Assembly: GCA_016218495.1 (NCBI GenBank)
Contig: JACRDU010000162.1
Span: 64,001-96,861 of the forward strand
Source: Elusimicrobiota bacterium
Lineage (GTDB): Bacteria > Elusimicrobiota > Elusimicrobia > UBA1565
DNA length: 32,861 nt
Direction: 5' to 3'
Shown here: piece after piece, positions 1-8,301 of the stretch
How the letters are laid out: each line of letters opens with the position of its first letter
How positions within the stretch are numbered: the stretch's first letter is position 1
Notes under the pieces: generated by a model
What the model was told of the DNA's origin: nothing
Databases searched by the model: none
What the model saw: the letters and a program-made list of their open reading frames with translations, nothing else
Made by a program: the position numbers and the translations under genes

Positions 1-890
1 TAGGTGCAGGCCGCGCCGATGCAGCCGGGCAGCTGGCGCAGGGCCGTGGAGAGGTCGTCGGGCAGGGTGGTGTTGAAGGTCCCGGTCCTGAAGAAATAGT
101 CGAAGCGGTCGGGCCGTTCGTTGAGGACGACGAATTTGAAGCTGTTCGGCGAGGGCCGCAGGATGTACTCCTCGATGCGGACGCGGTTGCCGTTCACGTC
201 CGTCATGACCTTGCCCTGCTGATAGAGCGCCTGCTTGATCTCTTCGGACGCGGCCGCGAGGATCTGCTCCTTGTTCATCTCCAAGCCGACCTCGCGCTTG
301 ATCTGCTGGCGCTCGGCTTCCTTGTTAGTCTCCTTCTTCTCGTCCAGGCCCTGGGTCTTGCCCAGGCCTCCGGCGTCGACATCGACCCGCTGGCCGTCCT
401 TAAGGAGGACCTCGTTGCCCTTCTGGTCTTGGACGCCCAGCAGGCCGGTGAAGAGCTCCACCGAGGTCCGGCCGTCCTGAGCGACGTCGACCCCGAACTC
501 CGTGCCGCGCACGGAACAGACCGCGGTCGGAGTGCGCACGGAGAAGCGCCGGGAGGCCGCCTTGGTGACCCAGGCCTTGAGCCGGCCGAAGGACAGCGTC
601 ATCGAGCTCTCGCCGGCCTTGGTCTCCTGAAGGACGTAGGAGGAGTTGGGACCCAGCTCGACGCGCGAACCGTCATCGAAGGTCAGGGTCACGCGGGAGC
701 TGCGGTCGGTCTTGAGCTCGTCGCCGGCCCCGAGCACATAATTCGTCGGGACCTCGTTCCAAGACACCGTGTTGGGCCGGCGGACCTGCGCCGTCCCCGT
801 CAGCGCGCTGATGGTGACGCCGGCGGACGCATCGGAAAATGACAGGACGATGGAGAGGAGGACGGCCGCCATGACGGCGACCCTCCGCAT
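1..890 (-). CDS. FecR-domain secreted protein (partial, C-terminus off the window)
   Basis: The minus-strand frame is open from an ATG at 890 to the left edge (about 296 residues visible). The N-terminus is a signal peptide (MRRVAVMAAVLLSIVLSFSDASA). A FecR-type domain follows: 'GDELKTDRSSRVTLTFDDGS', 'VELGPNSSYVL', and 'FSVRTPTAVCSVRGTEFGVD', the classic 'RTPTAVVGVRGTEF' signature of FecR domains. This domain is a periplasmic beta-rich module used in FecI-type sigma signalling and in many secreted structural proteins. No sigma factor or TonB receptor lies beside it here, so a generic envelope role is at least as likely as iron signalling. An in-frame ATG at 923 is an alternative start that sits only 13 nt past the -10 box. 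I prefer 890 because it gives a compact signal peptide. Confidence 0.8.
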   Translation of the reverse strand, partial: MRRVAVMAAVLLSIVLSFSDASAGVTISALTGTAQVRRPNTVSWNEVPTNYVLGAGDELKTDRSSRVTLTFDDGSRVELGPNSSYVLQETKAGESSMTLSFGRLKAWVTKAASRRFSVRTPTAVCSVRGTEFGVDVAQDGRTSVELFTGLLGVQDQKGNEVLLKDGQRVDVDAGGLGKTQGLDEKKETNKEAERQQIKREVGLEMNKEQILAAASEEIKQALYQQGKVMTDVNGNRVRIEEYILRPSPNSFKFVVLNERPDRFDYFFRTGTFNTTLPDDLSTALRQLPGCIGAACT

Positions 891-936
891 TGCGTTCTCG
901 GCGCGTCTCGCAATCACGGGCATCCGAATCGGCGTC

Positions 937-965
937 AGTATAATACTGCCCCCGCGAGATGTCAA
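937..965 (-). promoter_or_regulatory. Near-consensus sigma70 promoter of the FecR-domain gene
   Basis: Read on the minus strand: -35 TTGACA (960-965), 17-bp spacer, -10 TATACT (937-942). The hexamers match consensus at 6/6 and 5/6. The predicted start of transcription is near 930, giving a short leader to the ATG at 890. Confidence 0.75.
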
Positions 966-1013
966 GGCATTATGACGATATCTTGACCGTGATTTCAGGC
1001 ACCCCTTTTCTAG

Positions 1014-1019
1014 TAGAAT
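1014..1019 (+). promoter_or_regulatory. -10 box of the MscS-like gene
   Basis: TAGAAT ends 7 nt before the GTG at 1027, so transcription would start at or next to the start codon. The -35 region is poor: a TTGACC at 983-988 is 25 bp away, too far for normal spacing. Confidence 0.4.
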
Positions 1020-1026
1020 CGCTCTT

Positions 1027-1692
1027 GTGATCGAACTCGTCAGCGCTCCGTTCACCGACCTGATGGGACGGCTGCTGCAGCGGGCCCCGGGCTTCGCGGC
1101 GGCCTTCCTCTTCCTCCTGGTGGGGCTCATCGCCGCGCGCTGGCTGCGCAGCGCCCTGGAGAAGGCGCTTCAGAGGGCCGCGATCGACGACCACACGGCC
1201 TCCGTGGGGATCAACGAGGTGCTGGCTCGGCTGGGGCTCGGGAAGTCCCCCACCTATGTCGCCGGCTTCCTGGTCTACTGGTCCGTGCTGATGGTCTTCT
1301 TCGTGGCCGCCGCCAACGCCGTCTCCCTGCCGGCGGTCGACGACCTGCTCGAGCGCTTCGTCGCCTTCCTGCCGTCCATCGCCGCGGCCATGCTGCTGCT
1401 CTTCGGAGGGATGCTGTTCGCGCGGTTCTTGTCGCTGGTCGTCGCGAACGCGGCGGCCGCCAACAACGTCCGGGGCCAGAACTTCCTGTCCAAGTCCGCC
1501 TCCGCCATCGTCATCGCCTTCGCCTGCCTCCAGGCGCTCGAGCAGCTCGGAATCCGCATGGAGCTGGTCCGGGCCAGCGCCCTCATCCTGATGGGGTCCG
1601 CCGGGCTGGCCTTCGCGCTGGCATTCGGCCTCGGAGGGAAGGAACTCGCCGGAGAGCTCCTGCGCGAGGCTCTTAATAGGAAGAAGGAATAA
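1027..1692 (+). CDS. Small MscS-like membrane protein with TM-helix repeats
   Basis: The gene encodes 221 aa with a GTG start. About five hydrophobic helices are visible, among them 'AAFLFLLVGLIAARWL', 'VAGFLVYWSVLMVFFVAAA', 'IAAAMLLLFGGMLFARFL', and a last 'LILMGSAGLAFALAFGLGGK'. The Gly/Ala-rich final helix ending in 'FGLGGK' resembles the pore helix and conserved TM-helix repeats of MscS-related proteins. The cytoplasmic beta domain of a true MscS is missing, so this is a short membrane-only relative. Its role in osmotic or tension response is inferred from family resemblance only. It converges on the rpoD operon, with 6 bp between the two stop codons. There is no Shine-Dalgarno, and the -10 box lies 7 nt upstream of the GTG. 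Confidence 0.7.
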   Translation: MIELVSAPFTDLMGRLLQRAPGFAAAFLFLLVGLIAARWLRSALEKALQRAAIDDHTASVGINEVLARLGLGKSPTYVAGFLVYWSVLMVFFVAAANAVSLPAVDDLLERFVAFLPSIAAAMLLLFGGMLFARFLSLVVANAAAANNVRGQNFLSKSASAIVIAFACLQALEQLGIRMELVRASALILMGSAGLAFALAFGLGGKELAGELLREALNRKKE

Positions 1693-1718
1693 AACCCGTC
1701 ACTCCCGGTCGGGGGTGA
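1688..1718 (-). terminator. Possible intrinsic terminator of the rpoD operon
   Basis: On the minus strand a 9-bp stem (TCACCCCCG/CGGGAGTGA, one G.U pair) with a 2-nt loop overlaps the stop codon of the 97-aa gene. After a CGGG it is followed by TTTTATT. The stem is short and the T-run is displaced, so it is weak. Confidence 0.35.
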
Positions 1719-1992
1719 TAGGAGGCTTCGGCACGGCCGCCGGCTGCGGCTTCGGCTTGTTCGGCGTCCGCGGGTGCAGGCCCACGAGCGACAGCGGCGG
1801 GATACCGGACGGCGGCCTGTCGATGCCGTCATCGGCCGCCGGCGGCGGCTGGGCTGGAGCCGAGACCGTCGGGCGTCCCGCCTGCCAGCGCCGGTAAAGA
1901 CGGCTCCCCCCCACCCAGAGCACGACGCCCAGGACCGCCAGGGCGGCGGCCACGACGGTGTTGTGCAGGAGGTCGTCGTCCTTTTGCTTCAT
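1699..1992 (-). CDS. 97-aa single-pass membrane protein with Pro-rich tail, coupled to rpoD
   Basis: The start ATG overlaps the rpoD stop codon (ATGA), which implies translational coupling. The protein begins with a short charged, Lys/Asp-rich head ([11 protein letters not shown]). A single transmembrane helix follows ([19 protein letters not shown]), then an Arg-rich stop-transfer segment and about 60 residues of Pro/Ala-rich sequence with no recognisable domain. The topology suggests N-in with the Pro-rich tail in the periplasm. I do not recognise the family. Coding is supported by the exact 4-nt overlap, the clean TM segment with positive residues after it, and the absence of another gene in the interval. 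The function is unknown. Confidence 0.6.
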   Translation of the reverse strand: MKQKDDDLLHNTVVAAALAVLGVVLWVGGSRLYRRWQAGRPTVSAPAQPPPAADDGIDRPPSGIPPLSLVGLHPRTPNKPKPQPAAVPKPPITPDRE

Positions 1993-3710
1993 TCCATGTA
2001 GTCGCGCAAGGCGCGGGAACGCGACGGGTGGCGGAGTTTGCGGATGGCCTTCGACTCGATCTGGCGGACGCGCTCGCGGGTGACCTTGAAGATCCGGCCG
2101 ACCTCTTCGAGGGTCCTCGGGTAGCCCGTCCCGATGCCGAAGCGCAGCTTTATGATCTTCGCCTCGCGGTCGGTGAGCGTGGCCAGGACCTTGTCGACCT
2201 CCTTCTGGCGCAGGAAGATCTGCGCCGCGTTGGACGGCGCCGGCCCGGCCTTGTCCTCGATGAAGTCCTCGAGGTAGGAATCCTCGTCCTCGCCGATCGG
2301 GGTCGCCAGCGAGATCGGCTCCTGCATGATCTTGAGGACGTTCTTCACCTTCTCGACCGAGATGTGCAGGTGGCGCGTGTACTCCTCGAGGCTCGGCTCG
2401 CGGCCGAACTCCTGGCGGTAGCGCCGAGTCACCTTCATGAGCTTGGAGATGAGCTCCTTCATGTGGACCGGGATGCGGATGGTCCTGGCCTGGTCGGCGA
2501 TGGCGCGGTTGATGGACTGGCGGATCCACCAAGTCGCGTAGGTGGAGAACTTGAAGCCGCGCTTGTACTCGAACTTCTCGACCGCCTTCATGAGGCCGAG
2601 CCCCCCCTCCTGGATGAGGTCGGAGAGCTCGAGGTTCGAGTTCACGTGCTTCTTGGCGATGGAGACCACCAGGCGCAGGTTCGCCTTGATGAGCTTGAGC
2701 TTGTCGCGGAGGATGTCCTCCTCGAGGTCGCGGATGCGCGTATCGAGGGCCAGGAACTGGTCGATGGGCACCGGGACCGTGTGCATCAGCTGGTCCAGGC
2801 GCTTTTTGATGACCTCCATGTTCTCGATCGCCGCGTCCACCGCCGTGGGGGCGTAGCCCGTCTTGGCCTTGAAGGCCTGGGCCGTCATCTTGCCCCGGGC
2901 GACCTGCAGCTTGTAGGCCCTGAGCTGCTCGAAGCTCGCCCCGTAGCGCTTCGCGTAGGCGAAGAGCTCGTCGCGGCACTCCCGTATCTTCTGGGCCGTC
3001 GACTTGATCTTGTTGGTCAGGCGCTTGATCTTGTCCTGGTTGAGGTTGAGGCCGATGATCTTCGCCACGATCTGCTTGTTCTGCGCCTCGACCTTCCGGG
3101 AGATCTTGAGCCGCCTGGCGTCGGTGAGCTTGGGGGAGAGGAGCCGCTCCCGGAGCTTCCCGATCTTCTTCTCGGAGCGCATGATGAACTGCGCGACCGC
3201 CTTCATCTTGCGGCGCATCCCCGCCAGCTCTGACGTGGTCTTGCGCCCGCGCGGCATCAGCTCCTTGGGGGTCATCTCCTGCAGGGAAATCAGGGTCTCC
3301 CAGTTGCGGATCTCGCGCTGGGTGATCGGGGATTCGAGGACGAGCAGGCGCAGCTCCTTCTCGCGCTCCCGGGTGTTGCGCGCGAGGGTGACCTCCTCTT
3401 CGCGGTTGAGCAGCGGGACCTTGCCCATCTCGGAGAGGTACATGCGGATGGAATTCGAGACGTCCGGGGTCGATTCCCACTCTTCGGTGTACTGGTCCTT
3501 CTCCTTCTCCTTCTCCGGCCCCTGAGGCTTGGGCTTGCGCCGGTTGAGGACCTCGATGCCGAGGTCCTCGAGGGTGGCCATGAGCGCGTCGATGTCCTCG
3601 GACGCCATGTGGGCGCTGGTCAGGGACTTGTTGATCTCCTCGAGGGTGAGGTAGCCGTGCTCCTTGCCCATCTCGATGAGGTCGCCCAACGCCTGCTTGG
3701 AAATGCTCAT
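1989..3710 (-). CDS. rpoD: Primary sigma factor RpoD (sigma-70)
   Basis: This 573-aa protein directs core RNA polymerase to housekeeping promoters. The order is region 1.1 at the N-terminus (about residues 1-55), region 1.2 ('[14 protein letters not shown]'), a roughly 200-residue charged non-conserved insert as in proteobacterial RpoD, region 2 with the -10 recognition and melting helix ('[11 protein letters not shown]', about 388-398), region 3, and region 4.2 with the -35 helix-turn-helix ('[20 protein letters not shown]'). Intact regions 2.4 and 4.2 agree with the TTGACA/TATAAT-type promoters seen throughout this window. It is last but one in the rpsU-dnaG-rpoD run. Its ATG lies 1 nt after the dnaG stop, with a Shine-Dalgarno-like GAGAGGGG inside the dnaG end. 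Confidence 0.97.
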   Translation of the reverse strand: MSISKQALGDLIEMGKEHGYLTLEEINKSLTSAHMASEDIDALMATLEDLGIEVLNRRKPKPQGPEKEKEKDQYTEEWESTPDVSNSIRMYLSEMGKVPLLNREEEVTLARNTREREKELRLLVLESPITQREIRNWETLISLQEMTPKELMPRGRKTTSELAGMRRKMKAVAQFIMRSEKKIGKLRERLLSPKLTDARRLKISRKVEAQNKQIVAKIIGLNLNQDKIKRLTNKIKSTAQKIRECRDELFAYAKRYGASFEQLRAYKLQVARGKMTAQAFKAKTGYAPTAVDAAIENMEVIKKRLDQLMHTVPVPIDQFLALDTRIRDLEEDILRDKLKLIKANLRLVVSIAKKHVNSNLELSDLIQEGGLGLMKAVEKFEYKRGFKFSTYATWWIRQSINRAIADQARTIRIPVHMKELISKLMKVTRRYRQEFGREPSLEEYTRHLHISVEKVKNVLKIMQEPISLATPIGEDEDSYLEDFIEDKAGPAPSNAAQIFLRQKEVDKVLATLTDREAKIIKLRFGIGTGYPRTLEEVGRIFKVTRERVRQIESKAIRKLRHPSRSRALRDYME

Positions 3711-3711
3711 G

Positions 3712-5472
3712 TCATGCCCCTCTCTTCATTCCTTTCAAATCGGACAGCAGCCTGCGGTACTCGTCCTTCAGGTCCTCGTCGACGGCGCCGCCGCCCGCGG
3801 CGCCCAGCACCAGCGGCTCGAGCTCCTTGAAGCGGCGCGCCTTGCGCGCGCGGCCCACGACCTCGCCGACGATCCTCTCCGGGTCGCGCAGCTCCCGGCC
3901 GTCGCACAGGAGCTCCCGCGCGGCCGCCGCGGCGGCCTCGTCGAGCCCCTCGAGCAGCTTCGCGGTCCAGCCTTCCCGCGGCCGGCCTTCGGCCAGCGCC
4001 GCGGCCAGGCGCGCGAAGACGGCCCTGGCGCGCGGGTCGGTGAAATCGGACTCCGCCACGAGCCCGCCGGCGACGAGGGTCGGCGCGCGCAGCAGGGCGA
4101 GGAGGATCTCGCGGTCGTCGGCCGGCAGGCCCGAGGCCGCGCGGGCCGGCGGCGCCGACGGGCGGCGGCGCTGCGCCGGAGCGGGCTCCCCGGACTTGGC
4201 CAGCTGGGAGTAGAGCATCTCCTCGTTGACGGAGAGTATCTGGGAGAGGCGGCCCACCCACTCCCCCTTCAGGACGTCGTCGGGGCAGCGCCGGATGGTC
4301 TCCAGGACCTGGCCGGCGACCCGCGCCTTGTCCTCCGCCGAGAGAGGCCCGCGGAACCGCGACAGCAGCACCCGGGTCTTGAACTCCGCCAGGTCCACCG
4401 CCGCGCCCACGACCTTCCGGAACGCGTCGGCCCCGTGCTTATGGAGCATCTCGTCCGGGTCCAGCCCCTCGGGGACGGTGGCCAGGGAGACGGAGAAGCC
4501 CTTCTCGAGCAGCAGCTCCGCGCCCTTGACGGCGGCCGTCGCCCCGGCCGCGTCCGGGTCGAACACGATGGTCACGGAGTCGACCCAGCGCTTGAGCAGG
4601 GCCGCGTGGTCCTCGGTCAAGGCGGTGCCCAGCGGGGCCACCGAGTTCGTGAAGCCGAACTGGTGGGCCGCGATGACGTCCATGTAGCCTTCGAGGACCA
4701 GCGCACGGCGCTCCTTGCGCAATGCCGCCAGGGCCTCGAACATCCCGTAGAGCACCTTCCCCTTGGAGAAATAGTCCGTCTCGGCCGTGTTCAGGTACTT
4801 AGGCTCCCCTTCGCCCAGGATGCGCCCGCCGAAGCCGATGGTCTCGCCCTTCCCGTTGCGGATGGGGAACAGCAGGCGCGCCCAGAACATCTCGCGGAGC
4901 TTGTCCTCCCGCTTGACGAGGAGCCCCGCCCGCAGCATCTGGCCCGCGTCGACGCCCTTCTTCGCCAGGGACGCCCCGAGGCCGCCCCCGCGGGGGGCGA
5001 AGCCCAGGCCGAAGTGCTCCGCCATGGCGGCCGACACGCCCCGGCGCTCGAGGACCCTGCGGGCCTCGGCGGCCTCGGGCGACGAGTTGAGCAGGCCGCG
5101 ATAGTGCTCGCGGGCGGCCTCGAGCGCCTTGCGGCCGCCCAGGCGCTGGCGCTCCGCCGGCGAGAGCTCGCGCTCCTCCGGCTCGACCCTTATGCCGAGG
5201 CGTTCGCCGAGCTTGGCGACGGCCTCGACGAAGGAAAGCCCTTCGATCTTCATCACGAACGAGAACACGTCGCCGCCCGCGCCGCACCCGAAGCAGTGGA
5301 AGATCTGCTTCTCGGGGTTGACGTTGAAGGACGGGGTCCGCTCCTGGTGGAACGGGCAGCAGGCCTTGTGGTTGCGCCCTGACAGCCGCAGCGCCGGGAC
5401 GTACTCCCGGACGACCTCGGTGATGTCGGAACGGTCACGGACCTGCTCGACTACGTTTTCTGCGATTCGCAT
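3712..5472 (-). CDS. dnaG: DNA primase DnaG
   Basis: The gene makes RNA primers for replication. From the ATG at 5472 it encodes 586 aa. The frame extends to a TTG at 5505, but '[17 protein letters not shown]' is the conserved start of the family. The zinc-binding CHC2 motif is C39-x2-H42 and C60-x2-C63. The TOPRIM core includes '[11 protein letters not shown]' and the acidic 'FDPDAAG'. A C-terminal region, probably for DnaB helicase interaction, follows. It lies between rpsU and rpoD, the same order as the E. coli macromolecular-synthesis operon. An intrinsic terminator stands between rpsU and dnaG, and I see no promoter after it. dnaG and rpoD are therefore probably expressed by read-through, at a lower level than rpsU. 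Confidence 0.96.
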   Translation of the reverse strand: MRIAENVVEQVRDRSDITEVVREYVPALRLSGRNHKACCPFHQERTPSFNVNPEKQIFHCFGCGAGGDVFSFVMKIEGLSFVEAVAKLGERLGIRVEPEERELSPAERQRLGGRKALEAAREHYRGLLNSSPEAAEARRVLERRGVSAAMAEHFGLGFAPRGGGLGASLAKKGVDAGQMLRAGLLVKREDKLREMFWARLLFPIRNGKGETIGFGGRILGEGEPKYLNTAETDYFSKGKVLYGMFEALAALRKERRALVLEGYMDVIAAHQFGFTNSVAPLGTALTEDHAALLKRWVDSVTIVFDPDAAGATAAVKGAELLLEKGFSVSLATVPEGLDPDEMLHKHGADAFRKVVGAAVDLAEFKTRVLLSRFRGPLSAEDKARVAGQVLETIRRCPDDVLKGEWVGRLSQILSVNEEMLYSQLAKSGEPAPAQRRRPSAPPARAASGLPADDREILLALLRAPTLVAGGLVAESDFTDPRARAVFARLAAALAEGRPREGWTAKLLEGLDEAAAAAARELLCDGRELRDPERIVGEVVGRARKARRFKELEPLVLGAAGGGAVDEDLKDEYRRLLSDLKGMKRGA

Positions 5473-5496
5473 GTTGGACCGTCGGACTGCTCGGCG

Positions 5497-5535
5497 AAAA
5501 AACAATGGGCGGCCGGCCCCCTCGGGCCGGCCGCC
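5497..5535 (-). terminator. Intrinsic terminator between rpsU and dnaG
   Basis: Between the rpsU stop and the dnaG start the minus strand carries a perfect 12-bp GC stem (arms GGCGGCCGGCCC / GGGCCGGCCGCC, 4-nt loop, 5508-5535). It is followed by CATTG and six T residues (5497-5502). This is a textbook factor-independent terminator inside an operon. E. coli has a terminator at the equivalent place, where it sets the ratio of S21 to primase and sigma. Confidence 0.85.
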
Positions 5536-5546
5536 TCACGGCCCCG

Positions 5547-5747
5547 TTAACGGGAGCTCTTGCGGCGCTTGAGGCGCCGGATCTTGCGCAGCGTCTCCTG
5601 AGCCTTGAGCTTTCGCTTCACGCTCGGAGAGGTGTAATGCTCTCGCCGCTTGATTTCCTTGAGGATGCCGTTGCGCTCGCACTCGCGCTTGAAGCGGCGC
5701 AGGGCTTCCTCGATCGACTCCCCATCTCGGACTTTGACGAAGACCAC
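5547..5747 (-). CDS. rpsU: 30S ribosomal protein S21
   Basis: This 66-aa, very basic protein matches S21 over its whole length: '[20 protein letters not shown]', '[16 protein letters not shown]', Lys/Arg-rich tail. It binds the small subunit near the anti-Shine-Dalgarno end of 16S rRNA. The start is GTG, preceded at 6 nt by AAGGGGGTGAT, an almost complete complement of the 16S 3' end and the strongest ribosome-binding site in the window. It follows the HIT-protein gene by 31 bp. A terminator immediately downstream should make it the most abundantly transcribed gene of the rpsU-dnaG-rpoD group. Confidence 0.95.
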   Translation of the reverse strand: MVFVKVRDGESIEEALRRFKRECERNGILKEIKRREHYTSPSVKRKLKAQETLRKIRRLKRRKSSR

Positions 5748-5778
5748 TGTTACATCACCCCCTTAGAAGAAGAATAAA

Positions 5779-6117
5779 TCAGCCCGGCGGCCAGTTCATG
5801 CGGCGCCCGGCGAGCAGGTGGTAGTGCAGATGGTCCACCGACTGTCCGGCGCCGCGGCCGTTGTTCGTCACGACACGGAAATCCTTGAGCCCGGCGTCCT
5901 TCGCGACCTTTCCGACCACGACCTGCAGGTGCCCCAGCAGCTCCGCGTCGGCTTCGGCGGCCTCCCCGACCCGGGCGATGTGCTTGCGCGGGATGAAAAG
6001 CAGATGCGTCGGAGCGGCCGGGTTCAGGTCCTTGAAGGCCATCACCCGGTCGTCCTCGTACACCGTCTGGGACTGGACTTCCCCCTCGGCTATCTTACAG
6101 AAGATGCAGGCGGACAC
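5779..6117 (-). CDS. HIT family nucleotide hydrolase (HINT-like)
   Basis: From a GTG at 6117 the gene encodes 112 aa. The start 'VSACIFCKIAEGEV' and the catalytic 'SVDHLHYHLLAGR' (His-x-His-x-His) identify a bacterial HinT-type HIT protein. This family hydrolyses AMP-linked phosphoramidates such as adenosine phosphoramidate or aminoacyl-AMP. The frame extends upstream to a TTG at 6156, but a clear TATAAT box (6127-6132) lies in that extension, so the GTG is the likelier start and the mRNA would be nearly leaderless. In Firmicutes HIT genes occur in the same neighbourhood, between mtaB and rpsU. Confidence 0.9.
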   Translation of the reverse strand: MSACIFCKIAEGEVQSQTVYEDDRVMAFKDLNPAAPTHLLFIPRKHIARVGEAAEADAELLGHLQVVVGKVAKDAGLKDFRVVTNNGRGAGQSVDHLHYHLLAGRRMNWPPG

Positions 6118-6126
6118 CGAACGTGG

Positions 6127-6156
6127 ATTATACCCTTTCCCTATATAATGCCGCAA
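6127..6156 (-). promoter_or_regulatory. Promoter of HIT-rpsU-dnaG-rpoD
   Basis: On the minus strand: -35 TTGCGG (6151-6156), 18-bp spacer, -10 TATAAT (6127-6132, full consensus). The -10 box ends 9 nt before the GTG of the HIT gene. It separates transcription of the translation/replication/sigma genes from the upstream heat-shock operon. Confidence 0.6.
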
Positions 6157-6165
6157 CAGGGGGGC

Positions 6166-7413
6166 TCAGACCGGGAGGGCTACGCCCACGGGGCCGACCG
6201 CGTCCGTCACCTGCGCCCGGACGAGGACGCCCGCCGGCCCGGAGACGGGCAGCCGCACGCGCAGGAAGTGCTCCGTCAGGCCCGTCCCGTCCCGCCCCCG
6301 CGTCTCGACCACGACGGAGCGCTGCCGCCCGATGTTGGACCTGGCGAAGGCGTCCCGGAGGGATTCGTCGAGCGCCCGCAGCTCCTTCGCCCTGGAGACG
6401 GCCACGGCGTCCGGCAGGCGGTCGGGACGCCGCGCGGCCGGGGTCCCGGCCCGCGCGCTGTATCGGAAGACATGGAGGCCCGAGAACCCCAGCGACTCCA
6501 CGAAGGCCCGGCTCTCCATATGCTCGGCGCGGGTCTCCCCGGGGAACCCGGTCATCAGGTCGGTGAAGAGCCCCGCCTCCGGGAAGCGGCGGCGGAGCGC
6601 CTCCACGCGCCGGGCGAAGAAGGCGGCGGTATACCAGCGCTCCATACGGCGCAGGACGGCTTCCGAGCCGCTCTGCAGGGGCAGGTGGAAGGAGGGGCAG
6701 AACCGCCCTTCCCCGGCCGCGGCGACGTCGAGGAAGCGCTCCGTCACGTCCGTCACCTCGAATGAGGACAGCCGGATTCGGAACTCCCCCGGCAGCGCCA
6801 TCAGGCGCTCCAGGAGTCCGGGGAAGTCGACGCGCCGTCCGGCGTCCTCGGACAGGTAGCGCCCGAGGCGGATGCCGCACAGCACGAGCTCGCCATAGCC
6901 CCTCTCGACGAGCCCTCGGGCTTCCTCCAGGACCTGGCCCGCGGGCTTCGAGGAGAGGACGGGGCGGACCGCGGGGATGATGCAGTAGCTGCACGACATA
7001 TCGCAGCCGTCCTGGACCTTTATGAACGCGCGGGCCCGGCCGGAGAAGGCCTTGAGCCCGGCCTCGTCGGGTACCGGCCGGCAGCCGAGGAGGCTCGGGA
7101 TGGCGTCCTTGTCGGCGTTGCCCACGACGAGCGCGTGCGGGGCGGCCTTCAGGACCTCGGCCGGCGAGCGGGTCGCCAGACAGCCCGTGACGACGAGCCT
7201 GGCCGCCGGGTTGCGGCGCGCGATGCGGCGGGCGAGGCGCAGCGCGTCCTCATCGCCCTCCACGGTCACCGTGCAGGTGTTGAGGACGCACAGGTCCGCG
7301 GATTCGAAGTCGGCGACGGCCGTGGTGAACCCGTCGGCCAGCAGGCGCTCCTTGAGCCCTTCGGTCTCGGCCTGGTTGACCCGGCAGCCGAAGGTCTTGA
7401 AGTAGGCCCTCAT
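6166..7413 (-). CDS. mtaB: tRNA (N6-threonylcarbamoyladenosine37-C2) methylthiotransferase MtaB
   Basis: The protein converts t6A37 of ANN-decoding tRNAs to ms2t6A, using radical SAM chemistry and two iron-sulfur clusters. It has 415 aa from the ATG at 7413 ('MRAYFKTFGCRVNQ', the family's usual start). Domains: N-terminal UPF0004 with cluster cysteines C10, C47 ('NTCTVT') and C78 ('VTGCLA'); radical SAM core with C137-x3-C141-x2-C144 ('DGCDMSCSYCIIP'); C-terminal TRAM-like domain (about 360-415). The 'FGCRVNQ' signature separates it from MiaB and RimO. Its ATG overlaps the stop of the 43-aa gene by 4 nt, so the two are probably translationally coupled. Confidence 0.93.
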   Translation of the reverse strand: MRAYFKTFGCRVNQAETEGLKERLLADGFTTAVADFESADLCVLNTCTVTVEGDEDALRLARRIARRNPAARLVVTGCLATRSPAEVLKAAPHALVVGNADKDAIPSLLGCRPVPDEAGLKAFSGRARAFIKVQDGCDMSCSYCIIPAVRPVLSSKPAGQVLEEARGLVERGYGELVLCGIRLGRYLSEDAGRRVDFPGLLERLMALPGEFRIRLSSFEVTDVTERFLDVAAAGEGRFCPSFHLPLQSGSEAVLRRMERWYTAAFFARRVEALRRRFPEAGLFTDLMTGFPGETRAEHMESRAFVESLGFSGLHVFRYSARAGTPAARRPDRLPDAVAVSRAKELRALDESLRDAFARSNIGRQRSVVVETRGRDGTGLTEHFLRVRLPVSGPAGVLVRAQVTDAVGPVGVALPV

Positions 7414-7541
7414 CGCCGGCGGGCCGCGCAGGCGGCGCAGAGCTCCAGGATGGCGAGCTTGTTGGCCGTCGAGTCCTCGGGGATGATCGTCTTGACGGTG
7501 GGGACTCCCCGGGTCCCGCAGCCGCCGCACGCCGCGCTCAC
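7410..7541 (-). CDS. 43-aa double-CxxC microprotein between rsmE and mtaB
   Basis: The gene starts at a GTG that overlaps the rsmE stop (GTGA) and stops in a TGA that overlaps the mtaB ATG (ATGA). It fills the gap exactly, with 4-nt overlaps on both sides. The 43-residue product has two CxxC pairs, 'CGGC' near the N-terminus and 'CAAC' near the C-terminus, about 30 residues apart. It ends in Ala-Arg-rich sequence. The layout is that of a tiny zinc ribbon. I do not recognise a family. It could bind zinc or an Fe-S cluster, or serve mainly as a coupling ORF. The double overlap is the main evidence that it is translated. Confidence 0.6.
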   Translation of the reverse strand: MSAACGGCGTRGVPTVKTIIPEDSTANKLAILELCAACAARRR

Positions 7542-8299
7542 AGGGCCAGCTCGTAGAGCGCGATGGTGGCCGCCGCCACGGCCGCGGTCTCGGCGCGCAG
7601 GGTGGTGGGCCCCAGGCTGAACAGGGCCGCCCCCTCGCACTCCGCCAGCTCGACCTCCTCGTCGGAGAAGCCGCCCTCCGGGCCGCTGAACACGTTGTCC
7701 GTCAGGCCCGCCGGGTTCTTCCCGCGGGCCTCGCGCAGGGTCTCGCGCAGGCCGGCGTAGGTCGAGGCCCCGGCGTGCTTCTCCCAGGCCACGAGGCTGA
7801 CCCCCTCCTTGGCCGCGGCGACGATGGCGTCCCGGAAATGCTGGGGCTCGCGCAGCTCCGGAAGGTCCGCGCGACGGCACTGCTTGGAGGCCGCTTCCAG
7901 GATCTTCCCCCAGCGCTCCCGCTTCCCGGCCGTGAGCTCGCGGAGCTGCACGACCGTGCGCGGAGTCACCGTAGGGATGATGGCGCTCACCCCGAGCTCG
8001 GCGGCCTTCTCGATGGCCCATTCCCAGTGGGAGGCCTTCAGCAGGCTCAGGTAGAGGTTGAGGCGGACCGGGAAATTCCTGCGCGGGGCGTGCTCGCGGC
8101 CCGTGATGTCCCCCTCCACGGTCCCGTCCGGCCCGATGGAGCGGATAACGCCGTTGAACCGCCCGCCGCGCCCGTCGAAGAGCTCCACCGCGTCGCCGAC
8201 CTTGCGCCGCAGCACGCGCGTCACATGGAAGGCCTCGGGGCCGGACAGCGAGAACCGGTCGCCGGAGATGTCCTCGGGCTTTATCAGGAACTGCGGCAT
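7538..8299 (-). CDS. rsmE: 16S rRNA (uracil1498-N3)-methyltransferase RsmE
   Basis: The protein is a SPOUT-class methyltransferase that makes m3U1498 in 16S rRNA. It has 253 aa from the ATG at 8299. A GTG at 8305 overlapping the dnaJ stop is an alternative, but GGAGG lies 9 nt before the ATG and only 3 nt before the GTG. Motifs seen: N-terminal PUA-like part ('GPEAFHVTRVLRRKVGD'), 'KASHWEWAIEKAAELGV', 'ASKQCRRADLPEL', and the knot/SAM loop 'FSGPEGGFSDEEVELAE' with 'SLGPTTLRAETA'. It follows dnaJ directly. prmA, which often separates dnaJ and rsmE in Firmicutes, is absent. Confidence 0.94.
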   Translation of the reverse strand: MPQFLIKPEDISGDRFSLSGPEAFHVTRVLRRKVGDAVELFDGRGGRFNGVIRSIGPDGTVEGDITGREHAPRRNFPVRLNLYLSLLKASHWEWAIEKAAELGVSAIIPTVTPRTVVQLRELTAGKRERWGKILEAASKQCRRADLPELREPQHFRDAIVAAAKEGVSLVAWEKHAGASTYAGLRETLREARGKNPAGLTDNVFSGPEGGFSDEEVELAECEGAALFSLGPTTLRAETAAVAAATIALYELAL

Positions 8300-8301
8300 G
8301 G

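Noticed and set aside
1-890. FecR-domain gene as part of a FecI/FecR iron-signalling system
   Set aside because: No sigma factor or TonB-dependent receptor is visible in the window. The domain alone is common in other secreted proteins.
983-988. TTGACC as the -35 of the MscS-like gene
   Set aside because: It lies 25 bp from the TAGAAT box, well beyond the 16-19 bp that sigma70 accepts.
2028-3233. Long plus-strand frame opposite rpoD, and similar long frames opposite dnaG, dnaK/dnaJ, pckG and others
   Set aside because: These are antisense or off-frame shadows caused by GC-rich codon use. They show biased Leu/Asp/Arg or Arg/Pro/Ala composition and no domain, while the opposite strand encodes clear proteins.
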